Of a stretch of DNA of 64,000 nucleotides, positions 48,321 through 57,373 are shown in pieces. Under the pieces are notes generated by a model that saw nothing but the letters and a program-made list of their open reading frames with translations, had not been told where the DNA came from and did no database searches. Source of the DNA: Arthrobacter sp. DNA4 (GTDB taxonomy: Bacteria > Actinomycetota > Actinomycetes > Actinomycetales > Micrococcaceae); assembly GCF_024362385.1 (NCBI RefSeq), contig NZ_CP101466.1:3100001-3164000 (forward strand), given 5' to 3'. A program made the position numbers and the translations under genes. Position 1 is the first letter of the stretch. Every line of letters starts with the position of its first letter.

Positions 48321-49340
48321 GTGACCAACTTGGAAGTTTCGCCGCAGCAGGAAGTTTGCCCGCCCGCCCCCGCAGGAGGGACGTCCGGCCCCTGCCTGCA
48401 GCTGTGGCCTGAACGCGAAGTGCCCCTGGGCGGGGTCCGCGCCATGAACGTCAAACGTACGCTGCCCCAGCGCGGCCTCCCCACCATCGGGGCCTGGTGC
48501 TTCCTGGACAGTTTCGGCCCGGACCGGACTGCGATGTCCGTCCTTCCCCATCCGCACATCGGGCTGCAGACGGTGACCTGGCCGCTGGCAGGGCACATCC
48601 ACCACCGGGACAGCGTGGGCAGCGACGTGGTGGTCCGTCCCGGGGAGCTGAACATCATGACAGCAGGCCACGGCGTATCCCACTCCGAGTTCGCTGTGTT
48701 GCCTGCCGGCGGCGGGGAGTTGCCGCTGCAGCAGGGCCTGCAGCTGTGGGTTGCCCTTCCTGACGGGGACCGGCATCGGGAGCCTGCATTCGAGCAGCAC
48801 CGCGAACTGCCGCGCGCCGCCGGCCCGGGCTTCACGGCGACCGTCATGGTGGGAGAGCTTGCAGGGGTGGCCTCCCCCGCAACAGTGTTTTCGCCGATCG
48901 TTGGCGCGGACGTTTCCTGCCAAGGGGACGCGGTGCTGCCGTTGAACCCCGGCTTTGAGCACGGCATCCTGGTGCTCGACGGCGGCCTGGCGGTGGACGG
49001 CCAGGACCTGCCCGCGGGACCGCTGGGCTACCTGGGCACCGGCCGCAGCGAACTCAGGGTGGAGGCACTCCCCGGTACGAGGTTCCTGCTCATCGGCGGG
49101 GAGCCGTTTGGTGAGGAACTGCTGATGTGGTGGAACTTTGTGGGCCGCACCCATGACGAAGTGGAAAAGGCCAGGGACGACTGGGAAGCGCAGGCCGGCC
49201 TGCCGGACGCTGAAGCGGCTGCAGCCCGCTACGGCCTGGTGCCGGGCCACGGCCCGGATGCCGGGGCGGAGGCCGGCCGGATTCCCGCTCCCCCACTCCC
49301 CGGTGTCCGGCTGACGCCCCGGAAGCGTTCCGTGGGCTAA
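48321..49340 (+). CDS. Pirin family protein
   Basis: 339 residues, bicupin fold. The metal-binding signature HPHIGLQTVTW and HRDSVGSD with PGELNIMTAGHGVSHSE carries the His and Glu ligands of the N-terminal cupin. The C-terminal cupin (LLIGGEPFGEELLMWWNFVG) is intact. Some bacterial pirins are quercetin dioxygenase-like, others bind pyruvate dehydrogenase; the role here is not determined. Convergent with the kinase gene, stop codons overlapping. Confidence 0.9.
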   Translation: MTNLEVSPQQEVCPPAPAGGTSGPCLQLWPEREVPLGGVRAMNVKRTLPQRGLPTIGAWCFLDSFGPDRTAMSVLPHPHIGLQTVTWPLAGHIHHRDSVGSDVVVRPGELNIMTAGHGVSHSEFAVLPAGGGELPLQQGLQLWVALPDGDRHREPAFEQHRELPRAAGPGFTATVMVGELAGVASPATVFSPIVGADVSCQGDAVLPLNPGFEHGILVLDGGLAVDGQDLPAGPLGYLGTGRSELRVEALPGTRFLLIGGEPFGEELLMWWNFVGRTHDEVEKARDDWEAQAGLPDAEAAAARYGLVPGHGPDAGAEAGRIPAPPLPGVRLTPRKRSVG

Positions 49341-50287
49341 GCGGGTTCGGCCACCAACTGCAGCACGCCGAACACCGGTTCCTGGTCCAGCACCCTGACC
49401 TCCGTCACACCGGTTTCGGCAAGGTTCCGGCGGAAGGACTCCTGCAGGGGCGCCACGTTCATGCCGAGACCGCCACCCAGGATCACCGGACCTTCGATTT
49501 TCAGCTGGCCCAGCACCTGACCGGCCAGGGCAGCGAGGTCCTGCCCGGCCTGCTCCAGCAATATTGCGCTGTCCCGGTGCCCGGTGGCCGCGGCTTCCAC
49601 GACGTGCCTGGCCTGCTGGGCCCAGAAGCGCCTCCCGGTGTTCGGTGAGTGGAACAAGGCGATGAGCTTGTTGGGATGGTCCAGACCGCAGGAGGCCAGG
49701 AGGGCCGCGGTGAGCTGGTCGACGGGCAGGCCCTGGTTCATCCTGCGCAGGCTGTGCCGGACCGCCTCCCTGCCCAGCCAGTAGCCGCTGCCTTCATCCC
49801 CCAGCAGGTAGCCCCAACCGCCGGCCCTGGCCTCCCTGCCGTCGGCATTGCGTCCCCACGCGGCCGATCCAGTGCCCGCAATGACCGCTACTCCGGTGAC
49901 TGCGCGGCCCGCGGCCAGCAGGAGGCGGGAGTCATGGACCACGGTGACGCGTGCTTCGGGAGCCAGGGGCTGGATCAGCGCAGCCAGGGCGGCCGCGTCT
50001 TCATCGGTATCGATTCCGCCGGATCCCGCGTACACCCGGTCCACGTGTCCTCTGCCGATCCTGGCGAACAGGTCCGCAAGGTTGCGTGCCGCCTGCTCGC
50101 GGCTGACATTCTGGACGTTGGAGCTTCCGGCCGACTCGTCGGCCACGGGGAGGCCGTCCTCGAAACGGATGCCATGGGTCTTGGTGCCGCCGATGTCCAG
50201 CCCGATCGTGATGCCGTGCAATGGACTGGCCGGGGAGCCTGCCGCTTGGTCAAAAGGAGTGGCAGAGGGGTTCTGGGTGTTTGTCAC
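49337..50287 (-). CDS. N-acetylglucosamine kinase-like protein (BadF/BadG/BcrA/BcrD ATPase family)
   Basis: 316 residues from GTG 50287. ASKHA fold: phosphate-1 GLDIGGTKTHG (about 28-38), AGSGG, VAVIAGTGSAAWG (phosphate-2) and WGYLLGDEGSGYWLGREAVR, the last typical of eukaryotic-type GlcNAc kinases. The likely product is GlcNAc 6-phosphate, an inference from family. A TACCCT hexamer 6 bases before GTG 50287 supports this start over a longer open frame; the sequence upstream reads as nonprotein-like. Confidence 0.83.
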   Translation of the reverse strand: MTNTQNPSATPFDQAAGSPASPLHGITIGLDIGGTKTHGIRFEDGLPVADESAGSSNVQNVSREQAARNLADLFARIGRGHVDRVYAGSGGIDTDEDAAALAALIQPLAPEARVTVVHDSRLLLAAGRAVTGVAVIAGTGSAAWGRNADGREARAGGWGYLLGDEGSGYWLGREAVRHSLRRMNQGLPVDQLTAALLASCGLDHPNKLIALFHSPNTGRRFWAQQARHVVEAAATGHRDSAILLEQAGQDLAALAGQVLGQLKIEGPVILGGGLGMNVAPLQESFRRNLAETGVTEVRVLDQEPVFGVLQLVAEPA

Positions 50288-50293
50288 GTCACA

Positions 50294-50299
50294 AGGGTA
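50294..50299 (-). promoter_or_regulatory. -10 element (TACCCT) of probable leaderless kinase transcript
   Basis: On the minus strand TACCCT, TGTGAC, then GTG 50287. Confidence 0.4.
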
Positions 50300-50372
50300 C
50301 TTGCCCCATGATGTTTGGCGCCCCGCCGCCCCGGCACCGGAAGCCAGCAGCCGCCGTCGGACATTTTCCGGC

Positions 50373-51347
50373 TCAACGGCCTGCCTTGGTGACCAGCCCG
50401 GCCAGCAACGCCGGCCCCTGCCCCACCACCAGTTCGCGGAAAAGCCGGGCCGGAACCGGCTCGCTTTCCGGTTTCCGGCGCCGCCAGCTGACGCCAACTT
50501 CCCGGAAGGCGAGTGCCGAGTCAAGCGGAACCTCCACCCACCCCAGGTCCCCGGTTTCGGGACGCGGAGTCCGGCCAGGGGCGTCCCCGCCCGGCGGCAG
50601 GATGCTGACGCCAAGGCCGGCAGAAACCAGGCCGCGGACGGTGTGGGAATCCTGGCTTTCGAAGGCAATCCGCGGACGGTACCCGGCCTCGCGGAAAAGA
50701 GCGTCGGTCAGGGATCGCAGCCCATAGCCGGGCCCGAGCACCACCACCGGCTCCGTCCGGATGTCGGCCAGCCGGGCCATCCGCTGCCGGGCGAGCGGGT
50801 GGGCGTGATGCACCACCAGGCGCAGCGGCTCGCGGTACAGCGGCGCCGAGTCGAGGTTCTTGCCGGGCGGCGCCACCGGTGCAGTGAGGGCCAGGTCCGC
50901 CTCCCCCGCTGCCAACTCGTCCAGGCAGGTGTCCCGGGCGCCCTGGCTGAGCCGGAAGCCGGTCCCGGGATGCCGGGCACGGAAGGCGCTGATCAGCAGC
51001 GGCAGGGTTGCCTCGCCGAAGGTGTGCTGGAAAGACACGGCCACGGTGCCCCTGACCACCTCGGACTCATTGCGCACCAGGTCCAGTCCGGCCTGGAACT
51101 CCGCGAGCGCCTGCTCGATGTAGGGCAGCAGTGTCCGGGCGGCAGGAGTCAGCCGCACTCCCCGGCCGTCCCGGACCAGGAGTTCCGTGCCCACGGCGGC
51201 GCTTGCCCTCGCCAGTGCCCGGCTCACCGTCGACTGGGGTACTCCGAGGAGCTCCGCCGTCTCCGTCACATGCTCCGTCCGGCCCAGCTCAGCGAGTACC
51301 GGCAGCAGGGGCAGCAGCTGCGCCAGCTGTTTCCGGTCGGGTTCCAT
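50373..51347 (-). CDS. LysR-family transcriptional regulator
   Basis: 324 residues from ATG 51347. N-terminal winged helix-turn-helix (LLPVLAELGRTEHVTETAEL, LGVPQSTVSRALARASAAVG) followed by the LysR effector domain (GTVAVSFQHTFGEATLPLLI to LFRELVVGQGP). The gene is divergent from an MFS exporter with a T-N11-A dyad between them at 51395, the standard arrangement for a LysR regulator of its neighbour. The effector is unknown. Many LysR proteins of this shape control multidrug or aromatic-compound exporters, which is inference here. Confidence 0.9.
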   Translation of the reverse strand: MEPDRKQLAQLLPLLPVLAELGRTEHVTETAELLGVPQSTVSRALARASAAVGTELLVRDGRGVRLTPAARTLLPYIEQALAEFQAGLDLVRNESEVVRGTVAVSFQHTFGEATLPLLISAFRARHPGTGFRLSQGARDTCLDELAAGEADLALTAPVAPPGKNLDSAPLYREPLRLVVHHAHPLARQRMARLADIRTEPVVVLGPGYGLRSLTDALFREAGYRPRIAFESQDSHTVRGLVSAGLGVSILPPGGDAPGRTPRPETGDLGWVEVPLDSALAFREVGVSWRRRKPESEPVPARLFRELVVGQGPALLAGLVTKAGR

Positions 51348-51394
51348 GACGGCCTCTCCCTTTGCGGCAAGCAATCCAATCCTGCTATCAGTTT

Positions 51395-51409
51395 TGCATG
51401 AGGTATGCA
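51395..51409. promoter_or_regulatory. LysR-type operator TGCATGAGGTATGCA
   Basis: A perfect inverted repeat (TGCAT, 5 bases, ATGCA) matches the T-N11-A LysR box. It lies 48 bases from the LysR start and 38 from the MFS start in the divergent gap, the position of LysR recognition sites. Confidence 0.72.
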
Positions 51410-51434
51410 TTGGAAGCATCCATCGAGGGCGGAC

Positions 51435-51440
51435 TACGCT
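51435..51440 (+). promoter_or_regulatory. -10 element (TACGCT) of probable leaderless MFS transcript
   Basis: TACGCT, GGGCGG, ATG 51447. The LysR box ends 26 bases upstream of it, so regulator bound there could contact RNA polymerase at the -35 region. Confidence 0.45.
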
Positions 51441-51446
51441 GGGCGG

Positions 51447-52685
51447 ATGCCACCGAACGCAAGCGCCGACACTGACGCTTCCCCCCTCTGGAACGGCCAT
51501 ACCAAAGGATCCAGGGCCTACGGGCGGATCCTGGTAAGCCTGTCCTGCGCGGGTGTGGCCACCTTCGCCCAGCTCTACTCCACCCAGGCGGTCCTCCCCC
51601 TCCTGGCGGCCGACCTGCACATCACGGCCGCCGAGGCCGCCCTCACCATTTCCCTCGCAACCGTTGGCCTGGCTGCCACCGTGATCCCGTGGTCCTTCCT
51701 GGCGGACCGGATCGGCCGGGTGAAGGCCATGATGTGGGGCATCACCGCGGCCACCATCCTGGGGCTGCTGGTGCCGATGTCCACCAGCTTCACCATGCTG
51801 CTGGTCCTGCGGCTGCTGGAGGGAATGGCCCTGGGCGGCATACCCGCCATTGCAATTGCCTACCTGAACGAGGAGGTCAGCAAAGCCCACGCCGCCCTGG
51901 CCGCGGGAAGCTACGTGGTAAGCACCACCCTGGGAGGACTGTCCGGCCGGCTGGTGGCGGGGCCGGTCGGCGAGCTCTGGGGATGGCGGTCCGCGGCGCT
52001 GGCCGTGTCCCTGCTGGCGACCGTTGCCGCCGTCGAATTCCTTGTCCTGGTGCCCCGCGCCCGGGGTTTCGTCCCGGCCCCGGCTTCCGGCCTCCGCAGT
52101 GCCATCAGGACCCTCGGCGGCCACCTGCGGAATATCAGGCTGCTGGCCCTGTACGCCCAGGCATTCCTGATGATGGGCGGGTTCGTGGCGGTCTACAACT
52201 ACCTGGGCTTCCGGTTGTCCGGTGCGCCGTTCGGGCTCCCGGCCACGGTGATCAGCCTGATCTTCCTGGCCTACCTTTCCGGCACGTTCTCCTCCCGCTG
52301 GGCGGCGGGGATGACCACGCGGTACGGCCGCCGGAACGTGCTGCTGGCAGGACTTGCGCTGGCCCTGGCAGGACTGGCCCTGACACTTACCCAGTCCCTG
52401 GTCCTGATCCTGGCCGGGCTGGTGGTGTTTACGGGCGGCTTCTTTGCATCCCACAGCATCGGCTCCGGCTGGACGGGCGCCATCGCCAGGACCGGACGGG
52501 CGCAGGCGGCGTCACTGTACAACCTCGCCTACTACCTGGGTTCCAGCCTGCTGGGCTGGGCCGGCGGCCTGGTCTTCCAGGCCTGGGGCTGGAACGCCCT
52601 TGCGGGAGCCGTCATGGTCCTGGCGTGCCTGACTGCGGCAACTGTCGCCGTCGTCCATCCGCCGGCGGAACAACGCGCCTCCTGA
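51447..52685 (+). CDS. Major facilitator superfamily transporter, LysR-linked
   Basis: 412 residues from ATG 51447. Twelve membrane helices; motif A between helices 2 and 3 (WSFLADRIGRVKAMMWG) and the matching loop in the second half (GMTTRYGRRNVLLAG). FAQLYSTQAVLPLLAADLHI at the start is seen in the YnfM/arabinose-efflux-like DHA1 branch. Probably an exporter controlled by the divergent LysR protein. The alternative ATG at 51405 would overlap the LysR box and is unlikely. Confidence 0.88.
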   Translation: MPPNASADTDASPLWNGHTKGSRAYGRILVSLSCAGVATFAQLYSTQAVLPLLAADLHITAAEAALTISLATVGLAATVIPWSFLADRIGRVKAMMWGITAATILGLLVPMSTSFTMLLVLRLLEGMALGGIPAIAIAYLNEEVSKAHAALAAGSYVVSTTLGGLSGRLVAGPVGELWGWRSAALAVSLLATVAAVEFLVLVPRARGFVPAPASGLRSAIRTLGGHLRNIRLLALYAQAFLMMGGFVAVYNYLGFRLSGAPFGLPATVISLIFLAYLSGTFSSRWAAGMTTRYGRRNVLLAGLALALAGLALTLTQSLVLILAGLVVFTGGFFASHSIGSGWTGAIARTGRAQAASLYNLAYYLGSSLLGWAGGLVFQAWGWNALAGAVMVLACLTAATVAVVHPPAEQRAS

Positions 52686-52790
52686 GCAGGGGCGCCGCGG
52701 GCGAATTAACCAACTTCACAAGGCCTCGTGAGGGTTTGGATGTTCGGCTTGACGCGCGCCTGCTGCGCAGCTCGCGGCGATTCTGCGGTC

Positions 52791-52796
52791 TAGGAT
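52791..52796 (+). promoter_or_regulatory. -10 element (TAGGAT) for the Lrp/AsnC gene
   Basis: TAGGAT lies 28 bases before GTG 52825. The ATG at 52795 falls inside this hexamer, so it would not be in the transcript, supporting the GTG start with its own Shine-Dalgarno. Confidence 0.45.
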
Positions 52797-52824
52797 GAAC
52801 CAGGACCGCTTGGAAGGAACCGCA

Positions 52825-53328
52825 GTGAGCACGAATGCAAGGAACACCAGGCCCGGGGCGCACCTGGAGCCGCTGGACGCCATCGACGAGCGTCTCCTCG
52901 CCGCACTGGTGGCGGATGCCAGGATTTCCAACAAACAGCTTGCCGAGATGGTGGGGATTGCGCCCTCGACGGCACTTATGCGTACCCGTGCCCTTTCGGA
53001 GCGGGGCATCGTCCAGGGCTACGAGGCGAAGCTGAGCCTGTCAGCCATCGGCAGGTCCGTGCAGGCACTGGTGGCCGTCCGGCTCCGCGCCCACGACAGG
53101 GACCAGATCGACCGTTTCACCGCCCGCGTGCCGCACCTGCCCGCCGTGCTGTCCACCTTCCACACCTCAGGTTCGGTCGACTACCTGCTGCACATCGCCG
53201 TCGGGAGCACCGAAGACCTGCGGGACTGGGTGCTGGACAACCTGGCCACCGATCCTGTGGTGGGGCACACCGAAACCACCCTCGTCTTCGAACACATCCA
53301 GGGCAACCACGGCCCGCTTCCGGACTAG
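52825..53328 (+). CDS. Lrp/AsnC-family transcriptional regulator
   Basis: 167 residues from GTG 52825, chosen for GGAAGGA 6 bases upstream. N-terminal helix-turn-helix (LDAIDERLLAALVADARISN, KQLAEMVGIAPSTALMRTRA) and C-terminal RAM ligand domain (VQALVAVRLRAHDRDQID and SVDYLLHIAVGSTEDLRDWV). It probably senses an amino acid. Convergent with the MFS gene at 53357, with 28 bases between stops; targets unknown. Confidence 0.9.
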   Translation: MSTNARNTRPGAHLEPLDAIDERLLAALVADARISNKQLAEMVGIAPSTALMRTRALSERGIVQGYEAKLSLSAIGRSVQALVAVRLRAHDRDQIDRFTARVPHLPAVLSTFHTSGSVDYLLHIAVGSTEDLRDWVLDNLATDPVVGHTETTLVFEHIQGNHGPLPD

Positions 53329-53356
53329 AAGCGGAAACGGCGCCAGCGGCCATGGC

Positions 53357-54604
53357 TCAGGCGGCGGCGTGCCGCCTTGCCGACTGGACCAGCGTCACCC
53401 CGGCAAGGCCAAGGGCCGCTGCGCCGCACAGCAGGACGAAGCCCTGTACGGCCACTGCCATGCCGAACGCGGCGCTGGCCCAGCCCAGCCCCAGGACCGG
53501 CACCGCGCTTCCCAGGTAGGTGATGACGTAGACGGTGCTGATGATCTGCGCGTGGCGGGCCGGTTCCACCCTCGCCGCCACATCGTTGAAGACGGTCCGG
53601 AATGCAAGCCCCTGACCCACCCCGGCGGCAACGGCGGCGCCCACCAGCATCACGGGGCTGTGCCAGGTCCCGGCGGCCCCCAGCAGCATGACGGAGACGC
53701 CCAGGACGGCCAGGCCGGCGGGCACGGTCAGACGACCCCGCACGGTGACCAGCTGGCTCAAGGCCGAGGCACCCAGCGGCAGGCCCGCGAGAACACCGAT
53801 CAGCGGCCGGGAGTCCGTGCCCAGGACCTGGGCGAAGTAACCCGGGGCCAGGGACAGGGAGAAGCCAAACACGGCAAAGCTGAGGAAGCCGACGCCGGAT
53901 GCCAGCCAGAAAGCACCCCTCGCCTGGCGGGACACGGAGGGCCGGCGCGGCGCAAGGACATGCAGCGGCCGGGACACCGCGGGAACCATGATGGCGGGGC
54001 GGGCACGGATCAGGTACAGCGGCACCAGGAGCCCGGCGAGAAGCAGCGAATGGACGGCATAGGGAGCGGTGGTGGCGCCGGGAAGCAGGGACAGCAGGCC
54101 GCCGATGACAGGGCCGGCTGCAACTCCCCCTGAAGAGGCCAGCAAGGTAAAGCGCGAGGCCCATTCCGGCCGCGAGGGAAGCAGCTCACGCAGGGCAGCC
54201 GCGCTGGCTCCCGTGGCAAGCGCCACTGCGATACCCTGCAGGGCCCGGCCGTCGCACAGGGCCGCCAGCGACTGGGCTTCGGCAAATATTCCGCCGCCCG
54301 CCAGTCCGGTCAGCACGGCGACCAGGAGGGCGGCCCGCTTACCGATATGGTCCGACCAGTGCCCGGCCAGGAGCAGGGTTCCCACCAGTGCCAGGACATA
54401 GCTGGCGAAAGCTGCGGTCACCTCCAGGCTGGACAGTCCCAGGTTGGCCTGCAGCAGCGGGTACAGCGGCGTGGCAAGGTTGGCGCCCACCAGGAGCATG
54501 AAGATGGCCGCCCCGGAAATCACCAGCCGCGCCGTGGTGGAGGCATTCCACCCGGTGGGCGTGGCCGGTACCGGACGCATGCGCAGTTCGCTGAAGACCG
54601 TCAT
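53357..54604 (-). CDS. Major facilitator superfamily transporter
   Basis: 415 residues, twelve helices. Motif A LAGHWSDHIGKRAALLVAVL is intact. AALRELLPSRPEWASRFTLL and GLAFRTVFNDVAARVEPARH follow the pattern of drug-efflux MFS. The gene is divergent from an Lrp-type regulator (169 bases between starts) and convergent with another. Substrate unknown; an amino-acid exporter under Lrp control is possible but is speculation. Confidence 0.85.
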   Translation of the reverse strand: MTVFSELRMRPVPATPTGWNASTTARLVISGAAIFMLLVGANLATPLYPLLQANLGLSSLEVTAAFASYVLALVGTLLLAGHWSDHIGKRAALLVAVLTGLAGGGIFAEAQSLAALCDGRALQGIAVALATGASAAALRELLPSRPEWASRFTLLASSGGVAAGPVIGGLLSLLPGATTAPYAVHSLLLAGLLVPLYLIRARPAIMVPAVSRPLHVLAPRRPSVSRQARGAFWLASGVGFLSFAVFGFSLSLAPGYFAQVLGTDSRPLIGVLAGLPLGASALSQLVTVRGRLTVPAGLAVLGVSVMLLGAAGTWHSPVMLVGAAVAAGVGQGLAFRTVFNDVAARVEPARHAQIISTVYVITYLGSAVPVLGLGWASAAFGMAVAVQGFVLLCGAAALGLAGVTLVQSARRHAAA

Positions 54605-54773
54605 TGTGCCGCCTTAGGGATCGCCGCGGCGGGTGGTCCTTGTGGGAGCCCGGCGCGGATACAACAGTGTTGGTTCAAGAGTGCGGCACCGCTGCGCTAT
54701 CCATCCGAAATGAGGTGGATAATTGAGCAAAATCATCAACTTACGGATCACCGCATGATGGAGAGTGACGATC

Positions 54774-55265
54774 TTGAACAAGTTGGACCCCACAGACCTG
54801 AAGATCCTCCTGGCCCTCATCAGGGATCCCCGGATCCAGATCGGAGAGCTCAGCGACTCCCTGGGCATCGCCCGTAACACCGCCCAGTCGCGCGTGCGCC
54901 GCCTGCTCCGCACCGGCGTACTGCGCCCTGGCGGCCGCGAAGTTGATCTCGAAGCGGTGGGCTATGACGTGGTGGCTTTCGTCACCATCGAAGTCTCCCA
55001 CCGTGAGCTCGACGGCGTCGTGGCGGCGCTGCGCCTCATCCCGCAGGTCCTGGAAGTCCATGAGATCTCCGGCCGCGGGGACGTCTGGTGCCGGGTGGTT
55101 GCCACCGACACCCACAACCTCCAGTCCTCCTTGCGCCAGGTCCTGAGAATCAAGGGAGTCATCCGGACAGAGACCGTCCTGGCCCTGCACACCCATATTC
55201 CGTACCGGACCGAGCCGCTCATCAGTGGCCTTAGCAGTGCCGCCGCCCCGGCTAGGATTTCCTGA
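54774..55265 (+). CDS. Lrp/AsnC-family transcriptional regulator
   Basis: 163 residues from TTG 54774 (MNKLDPTDLKILLALIRDPR), placed 8 bases after GGAGAG; GTG 54765 is only 1 base from that Shine-Dalgarno and is less likely. Helix-turn-helix IQIGELSDSLGIARNTAQSR and a RAM domain (VVAFVTIEVSHRELDGVVAA; GRGDVWCRVVATDTHNLQSS). It lies divergent from the MFS gene and directly upstream of corA, whose ATG follows its stop with no gap, so the two are co-transcribed. Confidence 0.88.
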   Translation: MNKLDPTDLKILLALIRDPRIQIGELSDSLGIARNTAQSRVRRLLRTGVLRPGGREVDLEAVGYDVVAFVTIEVSHRELDGVVAALRLIPQVLEVHEISGRGDVWCRVVATDTHNLQSSLRQVLRIKGVIRTETVLALHTHIPYRTEPLISGLSSAAAPARIS

Positions 55266-56261
55266 ATGACCATCATCGATAACGCCGTCTACGTCAACGG
55301 CGTCCGCCACACCGAGCCCGAAAGCCTGGAGCAGACCTTTGAGACCCTGGCCCGGCACGGCGGCATGGCATGGATCGGGCTCTACCGTCCCACTGCGGAA
55401 GAAATGACCGCCGTCGCCAACGAGTTCGGGCTGCACGCCCTCGCGGTGGAGGACGCCGTCTCGGCACACCAGCGGCCCAAGCTGGAACGGTACGACGACA
55501 ACCTCTTCACCGTCCTGCGTCCGGCCCGGTACCTGGATGTGGACGAGACCGTGGAGTTCGGCGAACTCCACGTCTTCACCGGGAAGAACTTCGTCGTGAC
55601 CGTCCGGCATGCGGAAACGGCAGGCGTAGCCCGGGTCCGGCAACGGCTGGAGGCACGGCCGGACCTCCTCCAGCACGGGCCTGAAGCTGTTCTTTACGCC
55701 CTGCTGGACCGGGTGGTGGATGACTACGCGCCGGTGGTGGCGGGCCTGGAAAATGATATTGACGAGATCGAGGACCAGCTGTTCAGCGGCGATTCGTCGG
55801 TATCGCGCCGGATCTACGAACTGGCACGGGAAGTCATCCAGTTCCAGCGCGCCATCCACCCCCTGCCGGAAATGCTGGACCAGCTGAAGCGGGGCTTCGA
55901 GAAGTACGAGGTGGAAACCGAACTGCGGCACAACCTGCGCGACGTGGAGGACCACGTGGAGCGGGTGATTTCCCGGGCCGACTCGTTCCGGGACTTGCTG
56001 CAGAACGCCCTGACCCTGGACGGAACCCTGACCGCCAACCGGCAGAACGAGGCCAGCGCCGAGCAGAACGAACAAGTCAAGAAGATCTCTTCCTGGGCAG
56101 CAATCCTGTTCGCGCCGTCATTCGTGGCCGGTATCTACGGAATGAACTTCGACAACATGCCCGAGCTCCACTGGGCCGCCGGCTATCCCTACGCCTTGGT
56201 CCTCATGGTTGCCGCCGGGGCCCTCATGTACGGAATCTTCAAAAAGAAGGGCTGGATTTAG
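55266..56261 (+). CDS. corA: Magnesium/cobalt transport protein CorA
   Basis: 331 residues. A large cytosolic N-terminal domain (residues 1-260, mostly helical and acidic) is followed by two membrane helices with the selectivity signature YGMNFDNMPE between them (about residue 297) and the short basic C-terminus FKKKGWI. CorA is a pentameric Mg2+ channel. Its start immediately follows the Lrp gene stop. Its TAG overlaps the stop of the opposing Pr6Pr gene. Confidence 0.94.
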   Translation: MTIIDNAVYVNGVRHTEPESLEQTFETLARHGGMAWIGLYRPTAEEMTAVANEFGLHALAVEDAVSAHQRPKLERYDDNLFTVLRPARYLDVDETVEFGELHVFTGKNFVVTVRHAETAGVARVRQRLEARPDLLQHGPEAVLYALLDRVVDDYAPVVAGLENDIDEIEDQLFSGDSSVSRRIYELAREVIQFQRAIHPLPEMLDQLKRGFEKYEVETELRHNLRDVEDHVERVISRADSFRDLLQNALTLDGTLTANRQNEASAEQNEQVKKISSWAAILFAPSFVAGIYGMNFDNMPELHWAAGYPYALVLMVAAGALMYGIFKKKGWI

Positions 56262-56995
56262 GGGTTTCGGCCCCGCCGTCCCTTTCCCGCCGCCAGCGCC
56301 GCCCGCGCGTTGCCCGCCGCGTGGACGAGGACCGAGACAACCAGGAACGCAACCAGGACCTGGGCCGTGGAAACGAACACCCGGGCCCACCCGCCGTCGA
56401 GCGTGGGATCAAGGAAGTCGTAGACGTACCACCCGTCAAGGCCCCCGCGGATCCAGGAGAACGCAAGGAAGGCCACCGGATAGCCCAGCCAAGCGAGCGG
56501 CCGCCACCACGTCCCGCGGACCGTCCGTGTCACCAGGAGCCAGTCGAGCGCCGTCACCAGCGGGGCCAGGCGGTGGTGGACCATCTGGGGCCAGTACAGA
56601 TCCCAGCTCCACCACGGTTCTCCCGGCGGAGCCACCAGCACCACATAGATGATGCCCGTCATCACCAGATACAGGACCAGGGCTCCGAAAAGGTGGTCCC
56701 ACCAGCGCGGAAGCCGGGCCCGCCGCCGGACGCCCGAAACAATCAAAACGAGCCCCAATACGAGGTTTCCCTGGACGGTAAACTCCGAGTACAGCTGGGG
56801 AACATCCACGTCATTGCCGGGGAGGGTGGCGTCGAACGTCTTCTGGACCAGTGCAGCGAGCACAAAGAGTCCGACAGATATGCGGACGGACCGGATCCAG
56901 GGACGGTCAGGGTGCAGGGCGCGGTTGGCAGGGGTATCCCGGCGGACCGGTGGGACCAACGCCAAAGGACCGGCGGCGGGCTCTATGAGGCTCAT
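56258..56995 (-). CDS. Pr6Pr family membrane protein
   Basis: 245 residues, six membrane helices (for example VRISVGLFVLAALVQKTFDA, LVLGLVLIVSGV, LYLVMTGIIYVVLVAPPG, TALDWLLVTRTVRGTWWRP, LAWLGYPVAFLAFSWIRGGL, ARVFVSTAQVLVAFLVVSVL). The YFTxQxN-like ancestor motif reads YSEFTVQGNLVLG, and the HHRLAPLVTALDWLL segment is typical of the Pr6Pr (FAR-17a/AIG1-like) family. Function is unknown. No clear Shine-Dalgarno precedes ATG 56995. Confidence 0.82.
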   Translation of the reverse strand: MSLIEPAAGPLALVPPVRRDTPANRALHPDRPWIRSVRISVGLFVLAALVQKTFDATLPGNDVDVPQLYSEFTVQGNLVLGLVLIVSGVRRRARLPRWWDHLFGALVLYLVMTGIIYVVLVAPPGEPWWSWDLYWPQMVHHRLAPLVTALDWLLVTRTVRGTWWRPLAWLGYPVAFLAFSWIRGGLDGWYVYDFLDPTLDGGWARVFVSTAQVLVAFLVVSVLVHAAGNARAALAAGKGRRGRNP

Positions 56996-57098
56996 GGAGA
57001 AAGCGTGGAGCCGCGGATGCGGAAGGGCTAGGGCCTTTTGGCAGTAAGGAGTTCACCGTACCGGACCGGCAGCCATTGGCCAGGCGGCGGATATGCCG

Positions 57099-57251
57099 TC
57101 AGGCGTTGGTTCTGCGCTTTAGCCAGCCCCAGACGCCGGTGGCGACGAAGAGGACCAGGCCGATGATGGCGAGCCAGAGCAGGCCCTTCACGACGAAGCC
57201 GACGATGGACAGGATGAGCCAGATGACCAGCAGGCCGATGATGATTCCCAT
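57099..57251 (-). CDS. Small hydrophobic membrane protein
   Basis: 50 residues: MGIIIGLLVIWLILSIVGFV, then KGLLWLAIIGLVLFVATGVW, ending GWLKRRTNA. Two helices with a positively charged end. The same short protein with nearly the same sequence is conserved as a hydrophobic protein in Arthrobacter relatives; function unknown. ATG 57251 is preferred over upstream starts because the segment ahead of it is not protein-like; GTGGGGCCC precedes it. Confidence 0.72.
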   Translation of the reverse strand: MGIIIGLLVIWLILSIVGFVVKGLLWLAIIGLVLFVATGVWGWLKRRTNA

Positions 57252-57373
57252 GGGCCCCACTCTAGGCCCCCATGATTCAATCGGGCCGTCCATCGGGCCC
57301 GCGTTTTGCCAAGTGGATTTTGCCCAGTGGACTGCCCGCATCGTCCGCGCCCGACCGACAGTGTGGCCTTGGG

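Noticed and set aside
50373..52454. A long minus-strand frame extending the LysR gene upstream to 693 codons
   Set aside because: The LysR protein starts at ATG 51347; the extension is antisense to the MFS gene.
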